From assembly GCA_903897785.1 (NCBI GenBank), contig CAIUCZ010000006.1, forward strand, positions 1 through 33,665: a DNA stretch of 33,665 bases, written 5' to 3'. Source of the stretch: Candidatus Falkowiibacteriota bacterium. Its GTDB lineage: Bacteria; Patescibacteriota; Patescibacteriia; Patescibacteriales; Patescibacteriaceae. Positions 8,513-17,903 of this stretch are shown here, piece by piece. How positions within the stretch are numbered: position 1 is the stretch's first letter; each line of letters begins with the position of its first letter. The notes below the pieces were generated by a model. That model had not been told where the DNA came from and made no database searches. It saw only the letters and a list, made by a program, of their open reading frames with translations. Made by a program: the position numbers and the translations under genes.

Positions 8513-11500
8513 TCTGACACATCTGACCGTCAAACCGTTGTTCTTTGCTCTGTAGCCACGAAAAACCGCGGTCGTTGGCGGCGTAGAGGAGGTAATCACT
8601 CGCTCTTCGGCTTTGCCGGTAGAAAATTCCATAGTTGACCAAAAATGCCCTTTCGCACCAATATCAGCAAAAGAACCGGTATCGCTAAACCCGCCATAAG
8701 CACCGTTCCAGGTGGTGTTATTGTAATAGCCCATGTTGCCGAAAGCTCCGGCCGGAACGCAATCAGAACTTAACTGTCGACTCGCCACACAAGTTGTGCT
8801 GGTAACATAAGAATCCTCCAACGTCCACCATTCGTTGGCCGTGTTGGCCGCGCCGTTATCAACCGGGATATGAAAACCGGGCGGACAAATGCCCTGATAT
8901 TTATCCGGCGCTCCGCCGGAAAACAAAGTGTGAGTATTATAGTAACTACTGGTGGCCATGGTTTGCGCCCATTGATAAAGCGCGCCAAACGGTGAAGATG
9001 AATTGCAACTAGACTGATCATTGCCATAGCAATAACGTTGGATCGGATTGTTGTTTTGATCACCGCTACCGGTGGTGATAATCGTCCCCAAATTGAGCGG
9101 CCCGGTCCAACATTGATTAGCACTGTTCACTGTCACGTAAGAACAAGTCGTTGTGCTATTGGCCAAACAAATGCTATGCGGATAAGTAATATTAGCGCCG
9201 CAATTAAAGCTGGCGCAGCTGCCCGGATAATAACCGTTGGTTTGCGTATCAGCCTCTTGGCAAATTTGGTTGGTGGCCGAGCAATCTTGCTTGACACAAA
9301 CCGGGCTGGTATTGAGATTAGTGCAAGCCGGATCAATGGTCACCGTTTTCTTGCTACAACCGTAATAAACAAAGGTGTTTTTGTTATCCATGGTGCAACC
9401 GGAATTAACAGTCGCACAGTTGAGAGCGCAAGTGGCGGCGACAAACTTATTTTGCGTCGCGTTCCAGACGTCATCGGTGGTGGTGTTGTAAACTTTGCTG
9501 ACAATTGCCGTGCCGTTGCAACCGTAATCGCCATGCGTCCCGGAACAATATTTTGCCGTCGAGGTGACAATACAATCGCCGTCATTGCCGCTGATCGTCG
9601 GGCCGGCGCAAACCACTGTCGCCGGTGAAGAAGAACAATCCGAATTGCCAGCGGTATAGCTGTTATAACCGATTGTGCTGTAACCGACAACCGCACCGCT
9701 GCAAGTGCCGACTTCGCACACGCCTTGCTCGCCTTTGTGGCATTGGCCGAACAAATCTTCGTTGATTTGAGCCACCGGGACGCCGTCGGCATTGCCATTG
9801 CAAACCACGCAAGTAAACGGCGTGGCCGTAGCGCTGACCAAGCTCGGCGCGGAGTCCGGTGTCAAAACACCGCCGGAAGTACAACAAGCCGCGCCCGGAT
9901 AATCCCAGTTCAAGTTATCGGCGCAATCGGTATGGTTCAATACCCAACCGGTCATCGTGCCGGGATCGGCGCAGGTGGTCGAAGCGTTGGCAACATTGCC
10001 ATAGCCGTCGTTGTCCGCGTCGCGATAATAAGTCGGACAAACACACTGGCCGGCACTGCAAGTGGCATTGGCTTGGCATTGACTGCAGGTGTTGTTGTAA
10101 GCGGTTTGTTGATGACAGCCGCCACTGCCGTCGCAGGCCGCCGGCTGGGTCAACGGATGAGCTGAATCAAAACAAGCGGTCGCCGGGTTGGGCAAGGCGG
10201 TATAAGCATACGGCGCACTTTGGCTGATACTGCAGTTATGCGTACAGTCGGCTGAAATTTGGCTGGTCGGATCGGCCGCCGACCAAAGCTTGGTACTGCT
10301 GGCATGTAAATCAACCGCTTGGGTGGCGCCGTTGCAAGCATAAGAATTACCCGGCGTCTGGCAATAAGTGACGGTTTGGCTGATGGTGCACTTGCTGTTG
10401 TCTATCGACCAAGTACTGCTGGCGCAAACATAAGTCGACGGTTTATAAGTGCAATAGCTGTTGCCGTTGGTGTCAAGATTGCCGCTGCAAGCGTCTTGCT
10501 GGCAGTTGGCCGGCGTGCTGGTGCATTGATTATAAAGATCCGCATCTTGAGCAATCGCCACCGGCGTATTGGTCGCCCCGTTGCAGGTGACGCAAGTCCA
10601 ACCGGTGCCGACCGGGGCGCCGGTAATAAACCGATTGTTAACACAGCAAGCGCCGCTGGTGCATTGCGCCGTGCACACTCCGTCTTGGCAAACGCCGTTG
10701 TTGGCGCAAGCCGGCGAACAGGTGCCGTTATTCCAAGCGCTTTGCGCCACGCAGCTGCCATTGCCGTCGCAGGTCGAAGGCGTGGTCGACGGCGTATTTT
10801 GATCAGCGCAAGACGGCGGCGTGGTCGGTGAAACCGTGCCGTTGGCTCCGCAATTATGCGTGCAATCGGTATAAATCTGGCTGTTCGGATTGGCCGCGGT
10901 CCACATTTTGGTGCTGCTGGCATAAAGCGTGGTCGTGCTGACATTACTGCTGTTGCAATCATAAGCATTGCCGGAACAGTAATCATTGGCTTGTCGGATC
11001 GTGCATTTGTCAGCCGACATTGACCATGCGCCGGTCTGGCAAATATAAGTTGACGGCTGATAAGCGCAATAACTGTTGCCGGAAGAATAATTACTATAAC
11101 CGATGCCCGTGCCACTGCAGGTGTTTGCCTTGCACGGAGTCGAGGCGCTGCTATTGCAATCGCTAGAAACAGTCCCGCCGGCCACAGTCATCGGTGTACT
11201 GGTACTGCCGTCGCATTTAACACAGACAAATGGCGCGTTGGTGCCATTAACTGTCGGGGTCGTATCGACAGCGGCCGGTTGGCCGTTGGTCCCGCAACAA
11301 GCCTTGCCCGGGAAAATCCAATCGGCATTATCATCGCAATCGATCGCCGTACTGGTGGCGGTATAGCCTTGCGGCGCAATATTACTGCAGGTAGTCGTGG
11401 TTAAGCCATTGATGTTGCCATATAAATCGCCGTCAAGATCCTGGTAATAAGCATAATGAACCAAACAATCGACGCATTGGCCGCCGGAACAAAACGGCGT

Positions 11501-13285
11501 GGAGCCGGAACAAGCAGTTGTCACGCATGTACCGTTATAAGCCGCCGGGCGATCGCAAACACCTTTGCCCTCCGCGTCGCCTGATTTACTGCAACCGACC
11601 GGTTGATTTTTTGGTGTATTGCCGTAACATTCTTCGGGCGGATTGGGCAAATAATAAGTCGTCGGGTTGGTGCCCGTACTGCAAGTAGCATCGCAACTGG
11701 CCGGTCTTTCCCCAACCGACCCGTCCGTCTTGGCATAAAAGACATCACCGGTGCTGGTCACAAAGCCCCAATGAGTCGTGCTGTTGCCAGTGGTCTGACA
11801 ATCATAATGACTGCCGTCACAACTGTAAGTATTATAATAATCGGCACAATAATTGGCATAATCAATGCTAATAGAACTATCTTTGGTTAAAATGGCCATC
11901 GGCGTCGTCGAGCAAACGGAATCTGAATTCAGATAAGCGCAATAACCGTTACCGCTGCCGTTAAGACTGCCGCTACACTTGGCATCCCGGCAAGGATGAG
12001 CGTCATCGGTTGTGCACCGACTGTCCGAACTGCCGATTGCCACCGGCGTGCTCGTCGTGCCGTCGCATTTGACGCACAGCCAATCCCCGTCCGGCGCCTG
12101 ACCTTTGGGCGTCGCTTTATCAGCCATAAATTTATATGGCGAGGTGGAAGTATCGCAACAAGCGCCGCCGCTGCATTGATCAGTCACGCACGCGCCGTCA
12201 CGGCAACCTTCGGTGCAAGTCGCGACTGTCGTTGAATCAATAATGTCTGCCATGTCGCACGCGCCATGGCCGTCACAGCCAAAATAATTTATTATTGCGT
12301 CGTTGTTGGAGCAAGCCGGCGTCGAACTGCAGCTCAAATTTTTGTCAGCCAATTGCGTATCGCCATTGTCGTCGTTATAAACAAAAGATGATGAAGCGTT
12401 AATCGCGCTCGGACTGGTGTTCTGGCAATCCGATCGGCCGTCAACGCAAAGGCTGGCTTCATAACGCTGGCCGCTACAATAGCCTTTGATTGTAAAATCG
12501 CCGGCCGTATGACCGCAAGCTTCACCGGCTTTATAACCGCAATTACTATTGCAACACACACCGGACGAACAAGCGCAACCCGGACCTCCGCCGCCGCTCA
12601 AGCCACAATTGATATGTCTGGTTTCACCGCAAGAATCGGTAGTAGTTTGATAACTCCAATTACCTTGAAATTTTGTCGCGCACAAAACAGAATCCGATTC
12701 GGCATTGTCACAGCTGGTGCCGCGCAATCCGTCATAAGTAGTGGTGTTGACGCCGGAGGTTTGTCCTTTGACATTGGTATTTCCGTCCAAACAATACAGC
12801 CACTGATAACCGGTTTGCCACTGGTCATCATCCGCGCCACAGGTCGCTCCGTCCAAAAGACAAGGATTATCCAAAATTTTCGGATGATATTTTTCCGGCG
12901 GACAAGGAATATAACAGCTTTCTTTGTCTTCGCAAGATTGGCTGGAGTTCGGCGGATCCAGCGGCGCCAAAGCTAAAAATGTTTTATTGTCTTTTTTGGC
13001 GATCAACGGTTTGCCGGGCGTCAGACAATCAAACGTCATATTTTTAGCACTGGCCTTATAACCTTGTTCGCACACCCCGGGAAAAACACCGGCGGCATTA
13101 TAATAAGCGTCCAAAGCGGCTTGCACTTCTTTGGCGTCGGCCACGCGCACGGCGTCATTTTTTTTCACTTGCGCCGCTTGCCAGCCGCCGACACCGATCA
13201 TGGCAATCAACACAAAGACGGCGATCACGATAATGATCTCCACAATAGTAAAACCGGCAAACTTTTTATTTTTAGCCAAAGCCAT
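8510..13285 (-). CDS. giant prepilin-type, cysteine-rich repeat protein with C-terminal FISUMP domain
   Basis: 1591 residues, about ten times a normal pilin. Leader MALAKNKKFAG, then FTIVEIIIVIAVFVLIAMIGV (split here as FTIVE plus the hydrophobic helix), a class III prepilin signal with Glu at +5. After a pilin-like head (to about 110) comes an ectodomain with roughly 130 cysteines. Four copies of a module begin near a CVKCDG/CVTCNG/CVVCNG motif at about residues 401, 685, 895 and 1157. They share CSG...GNSYCAY, W(S)..KCTI, LYASSTK.W and TDCTHNC. Two segments (about 610-665 and 1084-1135) fit the putative metal-binding DxDGDxYGN...DC.DN...PGA.CC pattern. The last 170 or so residues (QCWTGPLNLG, FCYGND-type RYCYGNDQSSC, GICPPGFHIP, final GLTVRCVR) are a FISUMP domain. 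It is probably exported, disulfide-bonded and displayed on or as part of a type IV pilus; an adhesive role is inference. Confidence 0.85.
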   Translation of the reverse strand: MALAKNKKFAGFTIVEIIIVIAVFVLIAMIGVGGWQAAQVKKNDAVRVADAKEVQAALDAYYNAAGVFPGVCEQGYKASAKNMTFDCLTPGKPLIAKKDNKTFLALAPLDPPNSSQSCEDKESCYIPCPPEKYHPKILDNPCLLDGATCGADDDQWQTGYQWLYCLDGNTNVKGQTSGVNTTTYDGLRGTSCDNAESDSVLCATKFQGNWSYQTTTDSCGETRHINCGLSGGGGPGCACSSGVCCNSNCGYKAGEACGHTAGDFTIKGYCSGQRYEASLCVDGRSDCQNTSPSAINASSSFVYNDDNGDTQLADKNLSCSSTPACSNNDAIINYFGCDGHGACDMADIIDSTTVATCTEGCRDGACVTDQCSGGACCDTSTSPYKFMADKATPKGQAPDGDWLCVKCDGTTSTPVAIGSSDSRCTTDDAHPCRDAKCSGSLNGSGNGYCAYLNSDSVCSTTPMAILTKDSSISIDYANYCADYYNTYSCDGSHYDCQTTGNSTTHWGFVTSTGDVFYAKTDGSVGERPASCDATCSTGTNPTTYYLPNPPEECYGNTPKNQPVGCSKSGDAEGKGVCDRPAAYNGTCVTTACSGSTPFCSGGQCVDCLVHYAYYQDLDGDLYGNINGLTTTTCSNIAPQGYTATSTAIDCDDNADWIFPGKACCGTNGQPAAVDTTPTVNGTNAPFVCVKCDGSTSTPMTVAGGTVSSDCNSSASTPCKANTCSGTGIGYSNYSSGNSYCAYQPSTYICQTGAWSMSADKCTIRQANDYCSGNAYDCNSSNVSTTTLYASSTKMWTAANPNSQIYTDCTHNCGANGTVSPTTPPSCADQNTPSTTPSTCDGNGSCVAQSAWNNGTCSPACANNGVCQDGVCTAQCTSGACCVNNRFITGAPVGTGWTCVTCNGATNTPVAIAQDADLYNQCTSTPANCQQDACSGNLDTNGNSYCTYKPSTYVCASSTWSIDNSKCTISQTVTYCQTPGNSYACNGATQAVDLHASSTKLWSAADPTSQISADCTHNCSISQSAPYAYTALPNPATACFDSAHPLTQPAACDGSGGCHQQTAYNNTCSQCQANATCSAGQCVCPTYYRDADNDGYGNVANASTTCADPGTMTGWVLNHTDCADNLNWDYPGAACCTSGGVLTPDSAPSLVSATATPFTCVVCNGNADGVPVAQINEDLFGQCHKGEQGVCEVGTCSGAVVGYSTIGYNSYTAGNSDCSSSPATVVCAGPTISGNDGDCIVTSTAKYCSGTHGDYGCNGTAIVSKVYNTTTDDVWNATQNKFVAATCALNCATVNSGCTMDNKNTFVYYGCSKKTVTIDPACTNLNTSPVCVKQDCSATNQICQEADTQTNGYYPGSCASFNCGANITYPHSICLANSTTTCSYVTVNSANQCWTGPLNLGTIITTGSGDQNNNPIQRYCYGNDQSSCNSSSPFGALYQWAQTMATSSYYNTHTLFSGGAPDKYQGICPPGFHIPVDNGAANTANEWWTLEDSYVTSTTCVASRQLSSDCVPAGAFGNMGYYNNTTWNGAYGGFSDTGSFADIGAKGHFWSTMEFSTGKAEERVITSSTPPTTAVFRGYRAKNNGLTVRCVR

Positions 13286-13299
13286 AAGATGTAATCCGA

Positions 13300-13396
13300 A
13301 TGCTACAAATTAACATTCGAATCTGCGAATTTTACGAATTTTCCAAACACACTATTTGTAGATTTGGATATTTTATTCGTAGATTTGGATTATCCT
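13300..13396. repeat. ATTCG / TTTGTAGATTTGGAT word cluster in the leader of the first giant
   Basis: Words ATTCGAATCTGCGAATTTTACG and the repeated TTTGTAGATTTGGAT fill the roughly 100 nt between the promoter at 13400-13428 and the start codon at 13285. No Shine-Dalgarno site is present. Confidence 0.6.
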
Positions 13397-13399
13397 TGT

Positions 13400-13428
13400 A
13401 TTATACCAAGTTACAAAAAAAGGCACAA
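13400..13428 (-). promoter_or_regulatory. promoter for the first giant pilin gene
   Basis: Read on the minus strand: TTGTGC (13423-13428), a 17-nt spacer ending TGG, and a perfect TATAAT (13400-13405). It gives the 1591-residue gene its own transcription start, separate from the upstream giant. Confidence 0.65.
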
Positions 13429-13435
13429 GAAGAAA

Positions 13436-16400
13436 TTAACGATAATAATTCGTCACTACGCATCTGATTGAAGCGCCGATATTAACAGGCGCATGGTAGC
13501 GATTAATTTTCGTGGGATAAGCGCTGCCGATACTTCTAAAAAAAAGATTACCGCTGTCAAAATAATCTTTCGACCAAAAGATTGACGTGTTGGCGTTTGA
13601 ACCGCCATAGCCAAACGAACCGTCCACATTACTAATACCGACATAGCTCAAATTCATGCCGGTTGAAAGTCTCAACTTCGTAGTCGAGGCGGCATCATCG
13701 CATTGCCATTGATCAGACCTGTCTTTATCACAAGTCAGTCCATATTTTTTATAATCTTGTTCCAAATTACTCCAGTCTATATCACCGGCGATCGTTGTTC
13801 CCGGCGGACAGAATCGATCAAGCAAAGAACGATCGTCCCGCGTCGGCAACTGATAAAGTCCGCCCGCGGCGGCACAAGCGCTTTGGTCATTGCCATAACA
13901 AAATTTTTCAAAATTATTGATTGATCGATCCGCGCTATGCAAAGTGCAAGTCGAGGTGGAATTCATCGCTCGAGAAGCACACGTCGTATGTGATGAATCA
14001 TAAGCCTTGCAATTACCCTCGCAATCGTTAATGTATTGGCCGTAATTCAAATTCGATCTCAACCAGCATTCGCCGGCCGTTGCATCATAAAAAGTTTCAT
14101 ACTTCGTGCCGTCTCGCGGGTCTTCGACCTTGCCCTTGCCCGGACCGCAATTATCAAAATTTCCATTAATACACTCCACAGTTTTAATGCTTGACGTCGT
14201 GTTGTCGCCCTGACAACCGTTGCTTCCGTAGTTGCCGCATAGGACACACAGTTCATAGCCGTAGCGCTCCAGCGTGATTGTGCCATTGTTGCAAGTTTGA
14301 TTGGAAAACCAGCCGGTTGTCCACATAACGTGCGCCGGGTCATCGCTCAACCAGTGAGCGGTTCGTTGCGCGCCGGCTCCGCCGTTTTTACCATAAATAT
14401 CCTGCAAAGAAAATTCACCGTTCACCTTTTCCGTTTTGCCCAGCCAGCGATAATGCTGATTGACGTCGGGTACAATCATCCAGTCGCAATAGTCCGACTC
14501 ATCTGCCGTTTTGGCCGGATTGTCACGGCAAACGCCATTTTGATATTCCGGAGTGTATCTGGCGGTAACATAAGTATTGTACCAATTGGCATCGCCATAA
14601 CCGTCGCCGTCCGTATCTAATGTCGTTGTGCCGCTTAGCGCGTCCGTGCACGCCATATCGCCGCAGCTGTTGTTGGCATCATTACACGGACTGCTTGCCG
14701 CCGGCCCGAAATAACCGGCTTTAAAATTATTTAAATAATTCAAATTGTCTGTCGAGTAAGTCAAATAAGATTTTAACCCGCTTTGATTATCAATCGCCGT
14801 CGTCGGAATCGCCGTATTCCAAATCACCTCGCCGACATGGCTGGCGTCATCGCCATAGCAATAATAAGCCACATTACCGCTGCCGGCGGTAGTCAAAAAT
14901 CCGCCGCTCGTGTCGCAACCGGCAGAATCGCAAATTGCGCCGCCGCAACCGGGCGTCGGATCGATGCAAGCCTTGCTGATCACGTTTTTGACAATCCGGC
15001 CGCAATAATTATTGGTATTGCCGTTGCTGTCGCGGCCGCACGTCGAGCTGGTGTTAAACTGCGTCCAATCCCCGCCCATACTGTTTTTGTTCGGCCAAGC
15101 CGGCACGGAAAAATTACCGTAATTATTAATGTCGCCGCCACTGCCCTCCCAAAATTGATGCATGGCGCAACCGGACCAACTGGGATTGGTCACATTACGC
15201 TGCCAAAGAACATCTCTGGCATTATAGTTGATTGTACTGGTGCCGTCTGATGAAGCGACAAACCCCGGGGTCAAACAAACCGCGCAGGTTTTTGGATAAT
15301 CGTGGGCATAACAAGTTTTATTTTTGGCCAAATGCGTTTCCCACTGACAACAACGATTATTATCCGCTTGTTTCAAATCGGCAAAATTTACCGCTTGGGT
15401 ATTTTGGCCGCTGCCAAAATACCATCCGCCCGCGCCGTTCGGATGAGCCGGCTTGTTTGGATCATTTTTATCAACATAACACTGATCGTCGCAACCGACG
15501 TCTTTGACCAAATAATTCGTGCCCCAAGCGCCTTGATCGCTCCAGGGCACGGAAAAAATACATTTTCGATTGACTTCCGTACAATGGCAAGTTTGCTGAG
15601 TATTACTTGTCGCTTGGCACGTCCAAGTGCCGTTGCATTTATGCCAAGCCGCGTTGGCATCGGTATCGTCGGGAATGGGGAAATTAATTAAAGCCGTATC
15701 GGTCGCCGCACCGCCGCCCGGCATATGATTACCGTCAGCACAGGCGGTTAGCCAATTTCTGGTAACCGAATAGAAGGTGGCGGTGGCGCCGTCGCAATTA
15801 TCTTTCGTGCAAGGCGCATCCCAAGCGGCGTCGGCCGTAGTCGTGGCCGTGTCCCAACGATCGTTAGCCGTGCTGGTACAAGTTTTATAATCGGCATCGC
15901 TAAAACAATAATTGGCCGCGCAATGATAAGCGCAAGTGTTATTGTCGGCTGGCTCGGTCGCGCCATAAGAAGCGTTACTCGGCAGCCACTTTTTGTTAGC
16001 GTAATCATAACGCTGATCAACTTGGCAAGTTTGACTATTACCGCAATTGTCATCCCACCACACGGCATAGCTCGGCCGATTCGGACTGCAAACTTTTGTT
16101 TGTTCGTTAATGCACTTGCCGTCGACCCAATCATATTCGTCTTTGCAAACATAATGACAAGCATCGGCGGCCGCTTCCGTGTCATAACTCGTGTCGGTAG
16201 CCGGGCTCCAGGCCGTTTCGTCGCTGTCGCTAGTATTTGAAGTATAGGCTTGCGTAATCGTATTCGTACTGTTCCACTGGGTGGTGGCCTGCCAATCGCT
16301 TTGCAAAGTTGACGTAGCACAAGCGGCTTGGCGAGAAGCAATGCAAGTATTCTTGGTAATATCATAATAATAACCCGCTCGGCATTTAAAATAACAATTA

Positions 16401-17797
16401 CCCGTGCCGGCCACCAAACTATGGGTATAAGTCAGCCCCGGCCGCCAATCATATGAATCGTTCTCGTCCGTCCAATTTTGAGTGATATTGTTGACGCTGT
16501 TGTAATTGGCATAGTCCGGCAAGCCGAAGCAATCTCGGGTGCGCGTAGCCAAACAATCCTCGGCCGTAGACGTTTGCGTGGCCGTAGTCCAATTCCAAGT
16601 TCTGCCGCAAACAAAATTACAGCAATCTTTATGGTCTTCCGTACCGCAAGCCGGACTAGTCCCATCAGAATGCTCCAGCCGGGTTGCCTCCGGCATATAT
16701 CGCTCCAAGCTGGAATTCCAAAGTTGTTCAAACGTACTGCTGGCATACCAGTGGTATCGGCTGGTTTCGTCAAAATCGATTTTGTCGCCCAAAACCAAAA
16801 TATCCGTCGCATCGGTCGTCGTGCAATCCGGATATTGCGGCAAAGGCAGAATGCAACGGCAACCTTGCTCGTCGCAGACAAAATGATAATTTTTATGACA
16901 GTAAAACGCGCACTGTCTCGGATGCAGCTGGTCCAGCTGATCAAATGTTTTTTGCTGAATGGAAATAATCAGATTCCTCAAAGTACTGCTGTTATAAGTC
17001 AAATCACATTGGTCGCTCGGTTCATATTTGCCGCTATTGGTCGACCAAATCGCCCAATAGTGCAGAGAAAAAGTGGCGTTACTTCTGTCGGTAATTCCCC
17101 AATTGTCCCAATTGCACGCACATTGAACATCGGGATGGCATGGATTGGTGCAATAACTGCCGCAACCGTCAGCCGGCGGCGTATTTTTCTGATCGGTTTT
17201 ATCCCAGCAATTGGTCGTATCATTACAATTGGGCTGGCACGGTCCGCCCTCGCCCAAAGCGATCAGCTGATGCGGCGTGGCCAAATAATAACCGGCTTTG
17301 TTGTTGCCATTGATGCCCGCCGGCAAACAAAATTTAATGGCATAAGGAAATGTCGTGGTCGCCTTGGCGTTCGGATCATACCATTGATAATTTAAATAAT
17401 AATGATCGCCCAGATTCGGCTCGGTGTTGGTGCAGGCTTGATTATCTTCGATAACCGGCAATTCCGGAATGGCCTCCAGATAAACCGTGCCGCTGTTTTT
17501 AACTTTGTTCAGCAAGGGCTGGCCGGAAATCACTTCGTTTAAATTAGCATCGGCGGCGCTCATGGTCGGGTAACGATGTTCATAAGCATTAAACTGTTCG
17601 GCGCGCTGCTGAAATAAAGTAACCGCCAGCATGGTTGTGCTGGCCACGGAAGACGCTTTCGGCCGATCAAAATAATAAAAACCCAAAGCGGTCAGGATGA
17701 CGATAATCGCCAACACCACCAGCACCTCGATCAAGGTGAAAGCGGTTTTAGTTGGTAGTCGGTAGTTGGTAGTTGGTAATTTGTCAGGTAAAGACAT
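13436..17797 (-). CDS. second giant prepilin-type, cysteine-rich protein with C-terminal FISUMP domain
   Basis: 1453 residues. A 19-residue leader ends TKTA before FTLIEVLVVLAIIVILTALG, a canonical class III prepilin signal. Residues 20-180 resemble the whole small pilin encoded next door: ISGQPLLNK...GTVYLEAIPELP and YAIKFCLPAG...LATPHQLI match its ISGQSLTARGAVFLDNLPFLP and YVINFCLPAD...KTATPQGI. A long ectodomain rich in Cys, Trp, Asn, Asp and Thr follows, with repeated YHCxAxYxF-like Cys pairs and one LDTDGDGYGDANW calcium-loop-like motif. It ends in a FISUMP domain (about 1235-1453; CWLRSNLNYG, FEKFCYGNDQSAC, LYQLPTRDD, RFCPPGTTI, final SIRCVVTNYYR). It is exported and probably pilus- or surface-bound. 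No homologue with a proven role is known to me. Confidence 0.85.
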   Translation of the reverse strand: MSLPDKLPTTNYRLPTKTAFTLIEVLVVLAIIVILTALGFYYFDRPKASSVASTTMLAVTLFQQRAEQFNAYEHRYPTMSAADANLNEVISGQPLLNKVKNSGTVYLEAIPELPVIEDNQACTNTEPNLGDHYYLNYQWYDPNAKATTTFPYAIKFCLPAGINGNNKAGYYLATPHQLIALGEGGPCQPNCNDTTNCWDKTDQKNTPPADGCGSYCTNPCHPDVQCACNWDNWGITDRSNATFSLHYWAIWSTNSGKYEPSDQCDLTYNSSTLRNLIISIQQKTFDQLDQLHPRQCAFYCHKNYHFVCDEQGCRCILPLPQYPDCTTTDATDILVLGDKIDFDETSRYHWYASSTFEQLWNSSLERYMPEATRLEHSDGTSPACGTEDHKDCCNFVCGRTWNWTTATQTSTAEDCLATRTRDCFGLPDYANYNSVNNITQNWTDENDSYDWRPGLTYTHSLVAGTGNCYFKCRAGYYYDITKNTCIASRQAACATSTLQSDWQATTQWNSTNTITQAYTSNTSDSDETAWSPATDTSYDTEAAADACHYVCKDEYDWVDGKCINEQTKVCSPNRPSYAVWWDDNCGNSQTCQVDQRYDYANKKWLPSNASYGATEPADNNTCAYHCAANYCFSDADYKTCTSTANDRWDTATTTADAAWDAPCTKDNCDGATATFYSVTRNWLTACADGNHMPGGGAATDTALINFPIPDDTDANAAWHKCNGTWTCQATSNTQQTCHCTEVNRKCIFSVPWSDQGAWGTNYLVKDVGCDDQCYVDKNDPNKPAHPNGAGGWYFGSGQNTQAVNFADLKQADNNRCCQWETHLAKNKTCYAHDYPKTCAVCLTPGFVASSDGTSTINYNARDVLWQRNVTNPSWSGCAMHQFWEGSGGDINNYGNFSVPAWPNKNSMGGDWTQFNTSSTCGRDSNGNTNNYCGRIVKNVISKACIDPTPGCGGAICDSAGCDTSGGFLTTAGSGNVAYYCYGDDASHVGEVIWNTAIPTTAIDNQSGLKSYLTYSTDNLNYLNNFKAGYFGPAASSPCNDANNSCGDMACTDALSGTTTLDTDGDGYGDANWYNTYVTARYTPEYQNGVCRDNPAKTADESDYCDWMIVPDVNQHYRWLGKTEKVNGEFSLQDIYGKNGGAGAQRTAHWLSDDPAHVMWTTGWFSNQTCNNGTITLERYGYELCVLCGNYGSNGCQGDNTTSSIKTVECINGNFDNCGPGKGKVEDPRDGTKYETFYDATAGECWLRSNLNYGQYINDCEGNCKAYDSSHTTCASRAMNSTSTCTLHSADRSINNFEKFCYGNDQSACAAAGGLYQLPTRDDRSLLDRFCPPGTTIAGDIDWSNLEQDYKKYGLTCDKDRSDQWQCDDAASTTKLRLSTGMNLSYVGISNVDGSFGYGGSNANTSIFWSKDYFDSGNLFFRSIGSAYPTKINRYHAPVNIGASIRCVVTNYYR
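17752..17786. repeat. TTGGTAGTCGGTAG microsatellite coding for the second giant's leader peptide
   Basis: Tandem near-copies of GGTAGTTGGTA, a word type usual in CPR spacers. Here they form the codons LPTTNYRLPT of the prepilin leader just before the cleavage site. Confidence 0.65.
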
Positions 17798-17805
17798 ATG
17801 AGGTG

Positions 17806-17834
17806 ATTATACAACAAAAAAGTTTAAAATGGAA
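17806..17834 (-). promoter_or_regulatory. promoter giving a nearly leaderless mRNA for the second giant
   Basis: On the minus strand: TTCCAT (17829-17834), a 17-nt spacer and a perfect TATAAT (17806-17811). Transcription should begin around 17799, at most a few bases before the ATG (17797). There is no room for a Shine-Dalgarno site. Confidence 0.5.
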
Positions 17835-17837
17835 TTT

Positions 17838-17903
17838 AGAATCTGGAATTTGGAATCTGGAAAAATTCGCATTCCAAATTATAAATTCCAAATTCCAGAT
17901 TCT
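17838..17903. repeat. 19-bp perfect inverted repeat, GAATCTGGAATTTGGAAT family
   Basis: AGAATCTGGAATTTGGAAT (17838-17856) is exactly inverted at 17885-17903, with an ATTCG word in the loop. The right arm supplies the stop codon of the small pilin gene. The same word family is found at 21171-21187, 21263-21283 and 32264-32331. Confidence 0.8.

Noticed and set aside
8510-13285. Tandem repetition suggestive of a CRISPR or satellite array
   Set aside because: The repeat unit is about 600-850 nt, diverged, coding, and follows protein modules; there are no short identical repeats with unique spacers and no cas genes.
9038-17395. Several long open frames on the plus strand opposite the giant pilin genes (for example 9038-9628 and 16478-17395)
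   Set aside because: They mirror the codon bias of the genes below them, read as low-complexity Ala/Arg/Ile-rich strings, lack promoters or ribosome-binding sites and show no domain. The minus-strand frames carry clear signals and domains.
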